A stretch of 64,000 nucleotides of DNA from Modestobacter sp. VKM Ac-2982 (GTDB taxonomy: Bacteria; Actinomycetota; Actinomycetes; Mycobacteriales; Geodermatophilaceae): positions 248,001 to 312,000 of the forward strand of contig NZ_JAPVBL010000003.1 in the NCBI RefSeq assembly GCF_026967935.1. The letters are read 5' to 3'. Position 1 is the stretch's first letter. Every line of letters starts with the position of its first letter. This document shows, piece after piece, positions 53,943-62,514 of the stretch. The notes below the pieces were generated by a model. The model did no database searches and was not told the origin of the DNA. It saw only the letters and a list, made by a program, of their open reading frames with translations. The position numbers and the translations under genes are program-made.

Positions 53943-54148
53943 GCGCCGTCCTCCCTGCTCCACCCGACTGAGGTCGTGAGGAGAGTACGCAGGTCAGCGG
54001 CTCGCCGCGTCGCCCAAACGGTCGAACTGTGGACGCTTGTGCTGTGGTGCACCAGTGCAGCCAGAGCACAAGCACCAGCAGGTGCAGCATGTGGTCGGCC
54101 GGCTGTGCTGCCCGGTGGAGGCGGCCCGGCCACGACCGTGGGCGCCGG

Positions 54149-54694
54149 CTACGTGCTGACCGGCTGTTCCCGGCGCGTGCGCCCCCAGCGCTGACTGGCC
54201 AGCGCGACCCCCCAGCCGAATGCCATCCCGGCGACCACGTCCCCCGGGTAGTGCACGCCCACGTGCACCCGGGACCACCCCACTCCGAGCGCCAAAGGCG
54301 CGATCAACGCCCCGGTCACCGGGCTCTCCAGCGCGACCCCCGTGGTGAAGGCCGCCGCGGATGCCGAGTGCCCGCTGGGGAAGGACGACGTGTGCGGTGC
54401 CCGCCGCAGGGTCCGTTCGACCTGCACGGTCGCCAGCTCCGGCCGGACCCGGCGGAACACCCGCTTGACGACGGCGTTCACCAGCACGCTGGACACCGCC
54501 ATCGACCCCAGCCCGCGCAGCGCGGCCCGGCGCAGCTTGCCCGGTTGCAGCGCGAGGACGGCGCCGATCAGCGCCCAGAGCTTGCCGTGGTCTGCCGTGA
54601 CCGACAGTCGGCGCAGCCACCGGTCGGCCGGCGTCGTCGGCAGCCGGCCGATGTGCTCGAACAGCGTCGCGTCCCAGTGGCGGGGATGGAGCAC
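54149..54694 (-). CDS. PAP2-family membrane phosphatase
   Basis: A 181-residue membrane protein of the phosphatidic acid phosphatase type 2 family. The three motifs are all present: KRVFRRVRP (K-x6-RP), SSFPSGHSASAA (PSGH) and SRVHVGVHYPGDVVAG (SR-x5-H-x3-D). GTG at 54694 is preferred, because the open frame continuing to 54817 lies within the CGNR gene in another frame; GAGGG lies about 10 nt upstream. It starts 14 nt after the CGNR stop. Such enzymes dephosphorylate lipid phosphates such as undecaprenyl pyrophosphate, recycling the polysaccharide carrier. Confidence 0.82.
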   Translation of the reverse strand: MLHPRHWDATLFEHIGRLPTTPADRWLRRLSVTADHGKLWALIGAVLALQPGKLRRAALRGLGSMAVSSVLVNAVVKRVFRRVRPELATVQVERTLRRAPHTSSFPSGHSASAAAFTTGVALESPVTGALIAPLALGVGWSRVHVGVHYPGDVVAGMAFGWGVALASQRWGRTRREQPVST

Positions 54695-54707
54695 CCGGCG
54701 TCGGCCC

Positions 54708-55238
54708 TCAGCTGCGCTGGCGGGCGCGGTACGCGGCGACCGTGGAGCGGCTCGCGCAGGTGTTCGAGCAGTACCGCCGGCTGGCGTTGCGCGAGGTGTC
54801 GACGTAGACGTGACCACAGCCCTCGGCCGAGCAGGCGCCCAGGCGCTGCCAGCCGTGCTGCACCACGACCTGGGACAGGCCCATCGCCACGGTCGTGGTC
54901 AGCTGCTCGACCACGCCGGCGTCGGGGCGGGCGTAGTGCAGGTGCAGCTCGCCGTCGTGGTCGGTGGCGTAGGGCTTGGGCGAGGCCAGCGCCAGCAGGG
55001 CGTTCAGCCGCGCCATCACCTCCGGTTCGCTGTCGGCCTCGGCGACGTCGCGCACCAGTGACGACGTCTGCACGACCGCGGTGGCCTCGGTGGGCCCCAG
55101 CTCCAGCGCCGTCCCGGTGGTGAACCACTCGTGGTGGGCGTCGAGGAACACCTGCACCCAGTCCGGGTCGTCACGGTCGGCGTTGGCCAGGTCGATGGCC
55201 AGCTCGACGGCGTTCGACCCGTAGGTGTCGTAGTCCAT
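54708..55238 (-). CDS. CGNR zinc-finger transcriptional regulator (ABATE domain)
   Basis: A 176-residue protein. The N-terminal ABATE-like domain (residues 1-120, with YDTYGSNAVELAIDLANADR) is followed by a C-terminal treble-clef zinc finger: ACSAEGCGHVYVDTSRNASR and YCSNTCASRSTVAAYR (about 133-170), the family where CGNR is here CASR. ATG at 55238 has GGGAG 4-5 nt upstream. It is divergent from the MFS gene with a 34-nt inverted repeat in the 93-nt gap, so it probably represses or activates that transporter in response to a small molecule. It may be autoregulated. Confidence 0.85.
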   Translation of the reverse strand: MDYDTYGSNAVELAIDLANADRDDPDWVQVFLDAHHEWFTTGTALELGPTEATAVVQTSSLVRDVAEADSEPEVMARLNALLALASPKPYATDHDGELHLHYARPDAGVVEQLTTTVAMGLSQVVVQHGWQRLGACSAEGCGHVYVDTSRNASRRYCSNTCASRSTVAAYRARQRS

Positions 55239-55274
55239 TTGACTCCCTACTCGTTGGTCCGTAACCTTCGGCAC

Positions 55275-55308
55275 CTGTAGGGGGTCAACAGCATCTGACC
55301 ACCTACAG
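55275..55308. promoter_or_regulatory. Operator-like inverted repeat between regulator and MFS gene
   Basis: CTGTAGGGGGTCA (55275-55287) and TGACCACCTACAG (55296-55308) are 13-bp arms with one mismatch and an 8-nt spacer. The palindrome sits near the middle of the 93-nt divergent region, the classical position for a site bound by the adjacent regulator. Confidence 0.7.
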
Positions 55309-55331
55309 ATTCCCTTCTCGTACGTCTCGAA

Positions 55332-56552
55332 GTGAGCTCAGTCATGCGTTCGTACCTCGCCGTGTGGCGGCTGCCGTCTGCCCCGGTGCTCCTGCTCGCC
55401 GGGTTCGCCGGACGACTGCCCTCCTCCATGGTGCCGCTCGCGCTGCTGCTCATGGTGCAGGAGCAGACCGGCTCCTATGCGATCGCCGGAGGGGTCTCCG
55501 CCACCTACGGCGTCGCCACCGCGGTGATGGCCCCGGTACTGGGCAGGCTGGCCGACCGGCGCAGCCCCCGCCACGTGCTGTTCGCCCAGTCGGCGGCCTA
55601 CCCGCTGCTGCTGGCGCTCATGGCCGCCGCCGTCCTGGGTGGCGCATCGCTGCCCTGGGTGTTCGCGGCCGCGGCCGCCGTCGGTGCCAGCACCCCGCTC
55701 GTCTCGGGCACGGTCCGGGCGCTCTGGTCGCGGGTCGACGCCCGGGTCCGCCCCACGGCCTACGCGCTGGACGCGACCGCCACCGAGCTGGTGTTCGTCG
55801 CCGGCCCCACGCTGGTCGCGGCGCTGACGTTCCTGACCCGGCCGGCGGTGGCCCTCGGCGTGGCCGGTGTGCTGGGCGTCCTCGGCGCGCTGGGGGTCGC
55901 GACGAGTGCGCCGATGCGCGCCTGGCGGCCGGTGGTCGCGGAGCGTCGCCGACTGCTGTCGACAGTGACCGCGCCGGGCATGCCACGCATCCTGCTGAGC
56001 GGCACCGCACTGATGTTCGGCGTCGGTGGGCTCGAGGTGGCGGTGCCGGCGTTCGCCGACGACGCCGGCTCGCCCGGCATGTCCGGCCTGCTGCTCGCCG
56101 TCTGGGCGCTGGGCTCGGCCGGGGGTGGCCTCTGGTTCGGCGCCCGCGTGGTCAGCGCCTCGCTGCCCCGCCAGTACCGCTGGTGCCTGCTGGGCGTGAC
56201 GATCGGCCTCGCGCCGCTGGCGGCCATCTCCGACCCGTGGGTGCTGGGCGCCCTGCTCTTCCTGGGTGGGACGGCGATCGCGCCGACCCTCACCGTGCAG
56301 AGCTCGCTCGTCGGGTCGATCGCGCCCGCGTCGGCGGTCACCGAGGCGTTCACCTGGCTGTCGACCGTGACGTTCGGGGCGTCGGCGATCGGAGCGGCGG
56401 TCGGGGGTGCGCTGATCGAGAGCTCGGCCGGCGTGGCCGGTTCGCTGCTGATGGCCACCGGTGCCGCGGCGCTGGCCGTGGCGGTGACGCTCGTGCCCGG
56501 GCGTCGTCCTGGCCTGCCGGTCGTCCCCCAGCGGGACGTCGTCCCGGCCTGA
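55332..56552 (+). CDS. MFS transporter
   Basis: A 406-residue protein with 12 predicted helices. Residues 20-100 show the MFS pattern, with GRLADRRSPR (motif A) near residue 76 and a second cytoplasmic loop WRPVVAERRRLLS near 195 dividing two bundles. The start is GTG 55332 or ATG 55344; neither has a clear Shine-Dalgarno. It is divergent from the CGNR regulator and likely exports a drug or small metabolite. A hairpin follows its stop. Confidence 0.86.
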   Translation: MSSVMRSYLAVWRLPSAPVLLLAGFAGRLPSSMVPLALLLMVQEQTGSYAIAGGVSATYGVATAVMAPVLGRLADRRSPRHVLFAQSAAYPLLLALMAAAVLGGASLPWVFAAAAAVGASTPLVSGTVRALWSRVDARVRPTAYALDATATELVFVAGPTLVAALTFLTRPAVALGVAGVLGVLGALGVATSAPMRAWRPVVAERRRLLSTVTAPGMPRILLSGTALMFGVGGLEVAVPAFADDAGSPGMSGLLLAVWALGSAGGGLWFGARVVSASLPRQYRWCLLGVTIGLAPLAAISDPWVLGALLFLGGTAIAPTLTVQSSLVGSIAPASAVTEAFTWLSTVTFGASAIGAAVGGALIESSAGVAGSLLMATGAAALAVAVTLVPGRRPGLPVVPQRDVVPA

Positions 56553-56557
56553 TCGAC

Positions 56558-56587
56558 GGCGGCTCCCGACCCCGGTTGGGAGCCGCC
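56558..56587. terminator. Hairpin after MFS gene
   Basis: GGCGGCTCCC (56558-56567) and GGGAGCCGCC (56578-56587) form a perfect 10-bp stem with a 10-nt loop, 5 nt after the MFS stop. It probably ends the MFS transcript before the tRNAs. Confidence 0.7.
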
Positions 56588-56640
56588 CACACGCGCTGGT
56601 AACCTTTCCCCTCGGTGGTTCCGGGGCAACCCGGTCCCCG

Positions 56641-56729
56641 GGAGGCTTCGCCTAGTCCGGTCTATGGCGCCGCACTGCTAATGCGGTTTGGGTTAATCCC
56701 CATCCCGGGTTCAAATCCCGGAGCCTCCG
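56641..56729 (+). tRNA. tRNA-Ser (GCT)
   Basis: An 89-nt tRNA with a long variable arm, typical of class II tRNA-Ser. The acceptor stem is GGAGGCT with AGCCTCC, discriminator G; the anticodon loop CTGCTAA gives GCT (reads AGC/AGU); the T arm reads CCGGGTTCAAATCCCGG. The CCA end is not encoded. Confidence 0.95.
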
Positions 56730-56752
56730 CGCGACAACTGAACACGCACCAC

Positions 56753-56825
56753 GCGCCCGTAGCTCAACGGATAGAGCATCTGACTACGGATCAGAAGGTT
56801 AGGGGTTCGAGTCCCTTCGGGCGCA
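56753..56825 (+). tRNA. tRNA-Arg (ACG)
   Basis: A 73-nt class I tRNA. Acceptor stem GCGCCCG/CGGGCGC with discriminator A; anticodon loop CTACGGA gives ACG (A34 is expected to be inosine, reading CGN); T arm GGGGTTCGAGTCCC. The CCA end is not encoded. It lies 23 nt after tRNA-Ser and may be co-transcribed with it. Confidence 0.95.
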
Positions 56826-56846
56826 CGTCTGGTTGAGACAGCACCA

Positions 56847-56876
56847 CGGCCCCGCACTCCTCGGAGTGCGGGGCCG
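56847..56876. terminator. Strong hairpin after tRNA-Arg
   Basis: CGGCCCCGCACTCC (56847-56860) pairs with GGAGTGCGGGGCCG (56863-56876), a 12-14 bp stem with a very small loop. It lies 21 nt from the tRNA end and just before the convergent heme oxygenase stop, so it may end both transcripts. Confidence 0.75.
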
Positions 56877-56896
56877 CAGTGTGTTCTGGGGGTGGT

Positions 56897-57565
56897 TCAG
56901 GCCGGGGTGGCCCCGCCGTGCCGCACGCCGAGGTCGGCGAAGACGTCGGCGTTGAGCCGGAAGGCCAGCGACACCTCGGCGATCACCCGGTCCTGCTCCG
57001 CCGCACTCCACGGTGCGGCGTCGAGCGCGGCCCGGTAGGCGTCCTTGAACGGCTTGGGCTTGGGGATCTGGTCGAACACGTAGAACCGCAGCCCGTCCCG
57101 CTCCAGGCCGAAGGTGCGGCCGACCAGTCGGCGGATGATCTGCCCGCCGGACAGGTCGCCGAGGTAGCGCAGGTAGTGGTGGGCCACCAGCCCCGCCGGC
57201 CAGTCGAAGGCCACCTCCCGCAACCGGGCCACGTACCGCTCGGTGGCCGGCAGGATCGTCAGCTCGCGCCGCCACTGCGGCCCCAGCAGGAAGGTCAGGT
57301 CCGCCTCCAGCGCGGGCAGCCGGACCAGCCCCGGGTGCAGGAACGGGCGCACCTCGGGGGAGTCGGCCTGGGCCTCGGCCGCCTCCTCCAGCACGGCGTA
57401 GACGGCGTGGGTCTGGCCGAGGAGATCGGCGTAGGCGGTGCGGGGAAGCTCACCGGCGAGGAGCGCGGTGACGAAGCCCGAGCCCTCCGCCGCGGTGTGG
57501 TCGGCCTGGGTCGCCTCCTTGAGCCGGGCGGCGAACCCAGGGGTGGCGGCGAGCGTGCGGGTCAT
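56897..57565 (-). CDS. Heme oxygenase (biliverdin-producing)
   Basis: A 222-residue heme oxygenase. The proximal His is His23 in [14 protein letters not shown]; the distal helix Gly-rich motif is [13 protein letters not shown] near residues 131-143, and [16 protein letters not shown] before it is also family-typical. ATG at 57565 has GGAGAG 8 nt upstream. It cleaves heme to biliverdin, CO and iron, helping iron acquisition. No heme uptake or phytochrome gene is in view. Length agrees with HmuO-type enzymes. Confidence 0.93.
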   Translation of the reverse strand: MTRTLAATPGFAARLKEATQADHTAAEGSGFVTALLAGELPRTAYADLLGQTHAVYAVLEEAAEAQADSPEVRPFLHPGLVRLPALEADLTFLLGPQWRRELTILPATERYVARLREVAFDWPAGLVAHHYLRYLGDLSGGQIIRRLVGRTFGLERDGLRFYVFDQIPKPKPFKDAYRAALDAAPWSAAEQDRVIAEVSLAFRLNADVFADLGVRHGGATPA

Positions 57566-57726
57566 CGGCGGGTCTCTCCGGTCGTCGTCACGGGCGTGGA
57601 GCCGGCGGTGGCAGGGGCGGGGCCTGGTCGGTGCGCGTCCGTCGGCGTCGACGTGGCGTCCACCATGCCGCGAGGACCGCCCGGAACACCAGCATGGACG
57701 TCGTCCGGCTGCCGGTGCGGCCGGGC

Positions 57727-58146
57727 TCAGCGGGGGCGCAGCACCGTCTTGGTCACCTGGCCGGCAGCGACCAGCACCCCGTCGACGCTCGCCTCGGCAC
57801 GGAGGAACGCCACCGACCGGCCCAGCCGCAGCAGCGTGCCGGTCAGTCGCACCTCTGCGCCCGGCTGCACCGCGCGCAGCAGCGAACTCGTCGCGTCGTG
57901 GGTCACCGCGTTCTCGCCGGGGCCGAGGTGGGGGAGCAGGTGGACGTAGGCGGCGACGTCCAGCAGGGCCGCCACCAGCCCGCCGTGCAGCACCCCGCCG
58001 TTGTTCAGGGCCGGGGGCCCGACCGGGAGCACCAGGCCGGCCGCGGGGTCGGCCGGGTCGGCCAGCCGCAGGCCGAGCCAGGCGTGCAGCGGGACGTCGA
58101 GCACGCCCTGGACCCGTTCGGTCAGCAGCTCCTGCGCAGCGGTCAC
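57727..58146 (-). CDS. PaaI-type hotdog thioesterase
   Basis: A 139-residue hotdog-fold thioesterase. The motif [20 protein letters not shown] near residues 48-67 is the PaaI/YbgC-like HGG signature, with [20 protein letters not shown] near 100-119. GTG at 58146 gives the usual family length; an ATG at 58209 would add 21 residues of low-complexity sequence. Probable substrates are phenylacetyl- or other acyl-CoA esters. Confidence 0.8.
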   Translation of the reverse strand: MTAAQELLTERVQGVLDVPLHAWLGLRLADPADPAAGLVLPVGPPALNNGGVLHGGLVAALLDVAAYVHLLPHLGPGENAVTHDATSSLLRAVQPGAEVRLTGTLLRLGRSVAFLRAEASVDGVLVAAGQVTKTVLRPR

Positions 58147-58323
58147 CCGAGCGACCGTACGGCCCGGTTCGGGCGCCCCGCCCCGTCCGGGCGGCTGCGT
58201 GGCGAACATGACGATCGCGTTGAGAAGTGCCCGGGACGTGCATGGACCGGTGATCCCGGAGCACGGTGGAGAACAACCCACCGTGGCCGATGGGCAGGAG
58301 TCGGCTGCGCACGTCAGGAAGAG

Positions 58324-61104
58324 GTGCAGGTCATCGCCGGAGGAGGAGGTCGGCCCCCGGGTGGCCAGCCCTGGCTGTTGCCCGCTGCCGAGCCGGTCGC
58401 CCCCCGGCCGCGCGGTCGCAGTGTCCTCCTGCTCCGCCTGGTGATCGCCCTAGTGCTAGCCGGCGGGCTGGTCGCCGGGGTCGTCGCACCCTGGATCGGC
58501 GGGGCCAGCGCGCTGGCCCAGCGGGGAGCCGACCTCGTCCGCCCCCTCGAGACCGCCGCCGTCGACACCCGGCTGCCCGGCAACACGCGCGTCCTCGCCG
58601 CGGACGGCTCGCTGATCACCGAGTTCTACACGCACAACCGGCACCCCCTCACCGGCGAGCAGATCGCCCCGGTGATGAAGGACGCGCTGATCGCCATCGA
58701 GGACGCCCGCTTCCGCGACCACCCGGGCGTGGACTCCCGCGGGCTGCTGCGTGCCCTGGCGCGCAACATCGCCGCCGGCGAGGTCGCCGAGGGCGGCTCG
58801 ACGATCACCCAGCAGCTGGTCAAGCAGTTGCGGCTGCAGACCGCCGAGGACGCCGACGGGCGGGCCGCGGCCACGGCCGACACGGTCGGGCGCAAGCTGC
58901 GGGAGGCCCAGATCGCCCTGGCGGTGGAGGAGCAGTACTCCAAGGAGGAGATCCTCACCCGCTACCTGAACACGGTCTACTTCGGAAACGGTGCCTACGG
59001 GGTCGCCGCCGCCGCGCAGCGCTACTTCGCCACCACCGCCGACCAGCTGACCCCCGCCCAGGCCGCGATGCTGGCCGGGCTGGTCCGCAGCCCGGCCTAC
59101 TACGACCCGGTGACCGCTCCCGAGCCGACGAAGCAGCGCCGGGACCTCGTCCTGCGCCGGATGGCCGAGGTCGGCCTGCTCGACCACGCTGCCGCGGACG
59201 CCGCCCGGGCCGAGCCGCTCGGCGTCGTCGACGGGGGCAGCGCCCGCAACGGGTGCACCGAGGCGACCATCGGTGGCTTCTTCTGCGGGCACCTGCTGAA
59301 GGTGCTCGCCGAGCAGTACGGCGTGACCACCGAGCAGTTGCAGGCCGGTGGGCTGACCGTGCGCACCACGTTGGACCCGGCGCTGCAGCGAGCCGGGGAC
59401 GCCGCCGTGGTGCAGACCCTGGCGCTGGAGGACCCGCGCGCCGCCGTCTACGTGAACGTCGAGCCCGGTACCGGCCGGGTGCTGGCCATGTCGGTCAACC
59501 GCAGGTACGGGCTCGACCCGGCCGACCCCGCGCAGACCACGTTCGACCTCCCGGCCGCCGCCGGTCAGGGCGCCGGCTCGACCTACAAGGTGTTCACCGC
59601 CGCGGCGGCGCTGGAGCAGGGCTTCGGGCTGGACTTCGAGCTGTCGACGCCGGACCCCTACGTCTCCAGCGTCTACCGCGACGGTGACGGCCCCTACGAC
59701 GTCGAGAACGCCGGCAACTACCCGCGCCGGCTGGACATGGAGCAGGCCCTCTACCGCTCCTCCAACACCTACTTCCTCGCCCTCGAGGACGCCCTGGGCA
59801 GCGTCGAGGGGCCGGTCCGGGTGGCCCAGCGGCTGGGGTTGTCCAGCCTCGACCCGATCGCCGACCAGGTCGTCGCGGAGAACCGGGGGTCATTCACCTT
59901 CGGCGCCGAGCCGACCAGCCCGCTGGCCCTCGCCAACGCCTACGCCACCCTCGCCGCCCGGGGCACGCACTGCGAGCCGCGGCTGGTCGAGGCCGTCCTC
60001 GACCGGTCCGGCGAGCCGCTGACCGGGCCGGACGGCCAGCCGCTGGTCGGTGCGCCGCAGTGCACCCCGGAGGTCATCGCGCCGGGGATCGCCGACACGC
60101 TCAACCACGCGCTGCGCAAGGACGTCGAGCCGGGCCACCCGGGGCAGACCGGTCGCCGGGCCCACGTCCCCGGCCACCAGATCGCCGGCAAGACGGGCAC
60201 CAGCCAGGGCAACTACTCGGTCACCTTCGTCGGCTACACCCCGCAGTTCGCGGCGAGCGTGATGGTCTACGACCCGGTCCGCAACCAGGACGTCGGCGGG
60301 TTCGGTGGCGGCAAGGCGGCCACCATCTGGCACGACGCGCTCGCGCCGGTGCTCACCGGCCGGCCGGTCGCGGCCTTCCCGCCGCCGGACCCGCAGTACG
60401 TGCGCAGCGAGCGCGCCACCGTGCCGGGCGGGTGCGTGGGCGCCTGGGCGGACGGGTGCACCGGGCTGTTGGCCGAGCGCGGCTTCCAGGTCGTCCGGGT
60501 GGTCGTGGACGGCGCCCGGCCCGCCGGCCGGGTGGTCGGGCTGACCCCGTCGGGCGGTCGGTCCCTCCCGCCGGGTGGCCAGGTCAGGATGTTCGTCAGC
60601 AACGGGGCCGACTACGCGCCGCCCCCGCCACCGCCGCCGGTGCGCACCCCTGCGCCCCGTCCCGAGCCGACGCCGGAGCCGGCTCCCGCACCGGTGCCCA
60701 GCCCGGCACCGGAGCCGAGCCCTGAGCCCGCCCCGGAGCCGGCTCCCGTGCCGGAGCCGACGCCGGTGCCGGAGCCGACGCCCGTGCCGGAGCCCACTCC
60801 CGTGCCAGAGCCGACGCCGGTGCCGGAGCCCACTCCTGGACCGGAACAGACCCCTGCTCCCGAGCCGACCCCGGACCCGACTCCCGTGCCTGAGCCGGAG
60901 CCCGCTCCGGAGCCGGAGCCTGAGCAGGAGCCCGCTCCGGAGCCGGCGCCTCAGCCGGAACCTGCTCCGGAGGCTGCGCCCCAGCCGGAGCGGGCACCTC
61001 AGCCGGAGCCCGCCCCGGAGCCTGCGCCCCAGCCGGAGGCTGCCCCGCAGCCGGAGCCCGCTCCGGACGCTGCGCCGCAGTCAGAGCCTGCGCCTCAGCG
61101 GTAG
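58324..61104 (+). CDS. Class A penicillin-binding protein with PASTA and repetitive tail
   Basis: A 926-residue bifunctional cell-wall synthase. One helix near residues 34-60 anchors it. Transglycosylase: [17 protein letters not shown] near residue 122 (catalytic Glu), [17 protein letters not shown] near 157 and [14 protein letters not shown] near 214. Transpeptidase: nucleophile Ser in GSTYKVF near 419, SSNTYF near 478 and KTGTSQG near 622. A single PASTA-like unit follows ([19 protein letters not shown], about 719-760), then a Pro/Glu-rich repeat tail from 766 to the stop. Start is GTG 58324; its Shine-Dalgarno is poorly spaced. The repeats run past the stop codon (see findings). Confidence 0.9.
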   Translation: MQVIAGGGGRPPGGQPWLLPAAEPVAPRPRGRSVLLLRLVIALVLAGGLVAGVVAPWIGGASALAQRGADLVRPLETAAVDTRLPGNTRVLAADGSLITEFYTHNRHPLTGEQIAPVMKDALIAIEDARFRDHPGVDSRGLLRALARNIAAGEVAEGGSTITQQLVKQLRLQTAEDADGRAAATADTVGRKLREAQIALAVEEQYSKEEILTRYLNTVYFGNGAYGVAAAAQRYFATTADQLTPAQAAMLAGLVRSPAYYDPVTAPEPTKQRRDLVLRRMAEVGLLDHAAADAARAEPLGVVDGGSARNGCTEATIGGFFCGHLLKVLAEQYGVTTEQLQAGGLTVRTTLDPALQRAGDAAVVQTLALEDPRAAVYVNVEPGTGRVLAMSVNRRYGLDPADPAQTTFDLPAAAGQGAGSTYKVFTAAAALEQGFGLDFELSTPDPYVSSVYRDGDGPYDVENAGNYPRRLDMEQALYRSSNTYFLALEDALGSVEGPVRVAQRLGLSSLDPIADQVVAENRGSFTFGAEPTSPLALANAYATLAARGTHCEPRLVEAVLDRSGEPLTGPDGQPLVGAPQCTPEVIAPGIADTLNHALRKDVEPGHPGQTGRRAHVPGHQIAGKTGTSQGNYSVTFVGYTPQFAASVMVYDPVRNQDVGGFGGGKAATIWHDALAPVLTGRPVAAFPPPDPQYVRSERATVPGGCVGAWADGCTGLLAERGFQVVRVVVDGARPAGRVVGLTPSGGRSLPPGGQVRMFVSNGADYAPPPPPPPVRTPAPRPEPTPEPAPAPVPSPAPEPSPEPAPEPAPVPEPTPVPEPTPVPEPTPVPEPTPVPEPTPGPEQTPAPEPTPDPTPVPEPEPAPEPEPEQEPAPEPAPQPEPAPEAAPQPERAPQPEPAPEPAPQPEAAPQPEPAPDAAPQSEPAPQR

Positions 61105-61370
61105 CCCTGCGTCTCCGCCAGAGCCCGCGGCCCAGTCGAAGCCTGCGGCTCAGCCGTGGCCTGCACCTCAGGCCGGAGCCCGCGCCCCAGGCGGCGCCCG
61201 CTCCGGAACCGGAGTCCGTGCCTCAGCCAGAGCCCGCGCCCCAGCCGGAGCCCGCGCCCCAGTCGGCGTCCGCTCCGGAACCGGAGTCCGTGCCTCAGTC
61301 AGAGCCCGTGCCTCAGTCAGAGCCCGTGCCTCAGCCAGAGCCTGCGCCTCAGCCGGAGCCGGCCAGCTGA
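60630..61370 (+). repeat. Tandem Pro-Glu-Pro coding repeats, running past the PBP stop
   Basis: Degenerate units of 12-18 nt encode [15 protein letters not shown] early and [16 protein letters not shown] later. After the TAG at 61102-61104 the same repeat continues in other frames up to TGA 61368-61370. Comparison with the consensus unit CCTCAGCCGGAGCCTGCG shows an extra C just after the TAG and an extra G in CCTCAGGCCGGAGCC near 61165; two such +1 changes account for the frame drift. Confidence 0.8.
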
Positions 61371-61506
61371 CGGCGGAGCGACGTGTGGTGGGCGGAGGGC
61401 CGGTCCTGACGGTCTGGCCGCGTTGGTCGGTCTCTCCAGCAGTGGAGAGCCACTCGTAGCCGGCTCCCCCGCCCGCAACAACTGTGACCCACGGCACAAT
61501 CGAACG

Positions 61507-62418
61507 TCAAGGGGCGGACGGCGAGCCCTCGTCGCCACGCGGCACCACCAGCACCGGCACGGTGGCGGCGCGCAGGATCTTCGTCGCCGTCGAGCCGAGG
61601 AACACCCGTCCCGCCGGCCCGAGGCGCGAGGACCCGATGACCAGCACGTCGCCGGGCACCCAGGTCACGGCGGCCACCGCTCCCGCCCAGCCGGCGCCGC
61701 GGCCCTGCACGGTCTCCGGGACGGGCCCGGGCCCGGGCCAGTCCGCCACGACGTCGTCCAGCGAGCCCTGCACCTGACCGGCCCACTCCTCGCTGACCAC
61801 CTGCTCCAGCGGGAGACCGGTCTCGGAGGGCAGCAGGGCGGCGCGTTCGGGCACGAAGGTCGCCAGCCGGACCGGCACGCCCCAGCGGCCGGCGAGGACG
61901 CGGGTCGCCGACAGCGCCTCGGTGGAGCGGGCTGCGTCGGCCCAGGTGCAGGTGAGCCGGGTGGGCTCCGCCGGCGCCGACCACGCCCGCGGGGCCAGCG
62001 CCAGGGGCACCGGCGAGCTGTGCAGCAGCGGCTCGGCGACCGAGCCCGCCGCGAACCGGCCCTCCGGCGCCTCGGTCGCGGCGCCGAGCACGAGCACCCG
62101 CGCCCGGTACCGGTGGGCCGCCTCCACCAGCCCGGCGGGCACCGAGGACGCCGGGACGACGGCGGTGCGGACGTCCTCGACGCCCGCCGCACGCAGCGCG
62201 GTGAGCGCCTCCGCGTGCCGGGTGGCGGTCAGGGCGGCTCGCCACTGCCGGTACTCGTGGTCGAGCCGGGAGACGGTCGCGTCCGGCGGGTCGAGCGGCA
62301 CGACCGTCGTCACGACGACCGGGGAGCCCTCCGCACCGGCCAGCCCAGCGGCCAACCGCAGCGCGGCGTCGTCCCCGCCGCTGTGCTCGGCGGCCTCCAA
62401 GCCCAGCAGGACGGTCAT
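61507..62418 (-). CDS. Universal stress protein, two-domain
   Basis: A 303-residue protein with two UspA domains. The first begins at MTVLLGLEAAEHSGGDDAAL; the second ends with VLVIGSSRLGPAGRVFLGST and ILRAATVPVLVVP, the G-x-S/R ... G-S-T nucleotide-binding pattern of ATP-binding Usp. The first domain has an analogous VLVLGAATEAPEGRFAAGSV. ATG at 62418 is chosen; the frame extends 22 codons further without support. Such proteins are often induced in dormancy or by hypoxia. Confidence 0.85.
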   Translation of the reverse strand: MTVLLGLEAAEHSGGDDAALRLAAGLAGAEGSPVVVTTVVPLDPPDATVSRLDHEYRQWRAALTATRHAEALTALRAAGVEDVRTAVVPASSVPAGLVEAAHRYRARVLVLGAATEAPEGRFAAGSVAEPLLHSSPVPLALAPRAWSAPAEPTRLTCTWADAARSTEALSATRVLAGRWGVPVRLATFVPERAALLPSETGLPLEQVVSEEWAGQVQGSLDDVVADWPGPGPVPETVQGRGAGWAGAVAAVTWVPGDVLVIGSSRLGPAGRVFLGSTATKILRAATVPVLVVPRGDEGSPSAP

Positions 62419-62514
62419 CGGGCACCGGGCTGCGGGGAGGCGATCACGATCCGCACTGTGCCCCGCGAGCGCCGCCCTGACCACCCCGGGCGGTCATCTC
62501 GTCCCCGGCGGCGG

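Noticed and set aside
54695-54817. Longer PAP2 frame starting at 54817
   Set aside because: It overlaps most of the zinc-finger end of the CGNR gene in another frame and adds only low-complexity Pro/Ala/Arg sequence.
56641-56825. tRNA genes as an integration site
   Set aside because: No integrase, duplicated tRNA end or mobile gene is found nearby.
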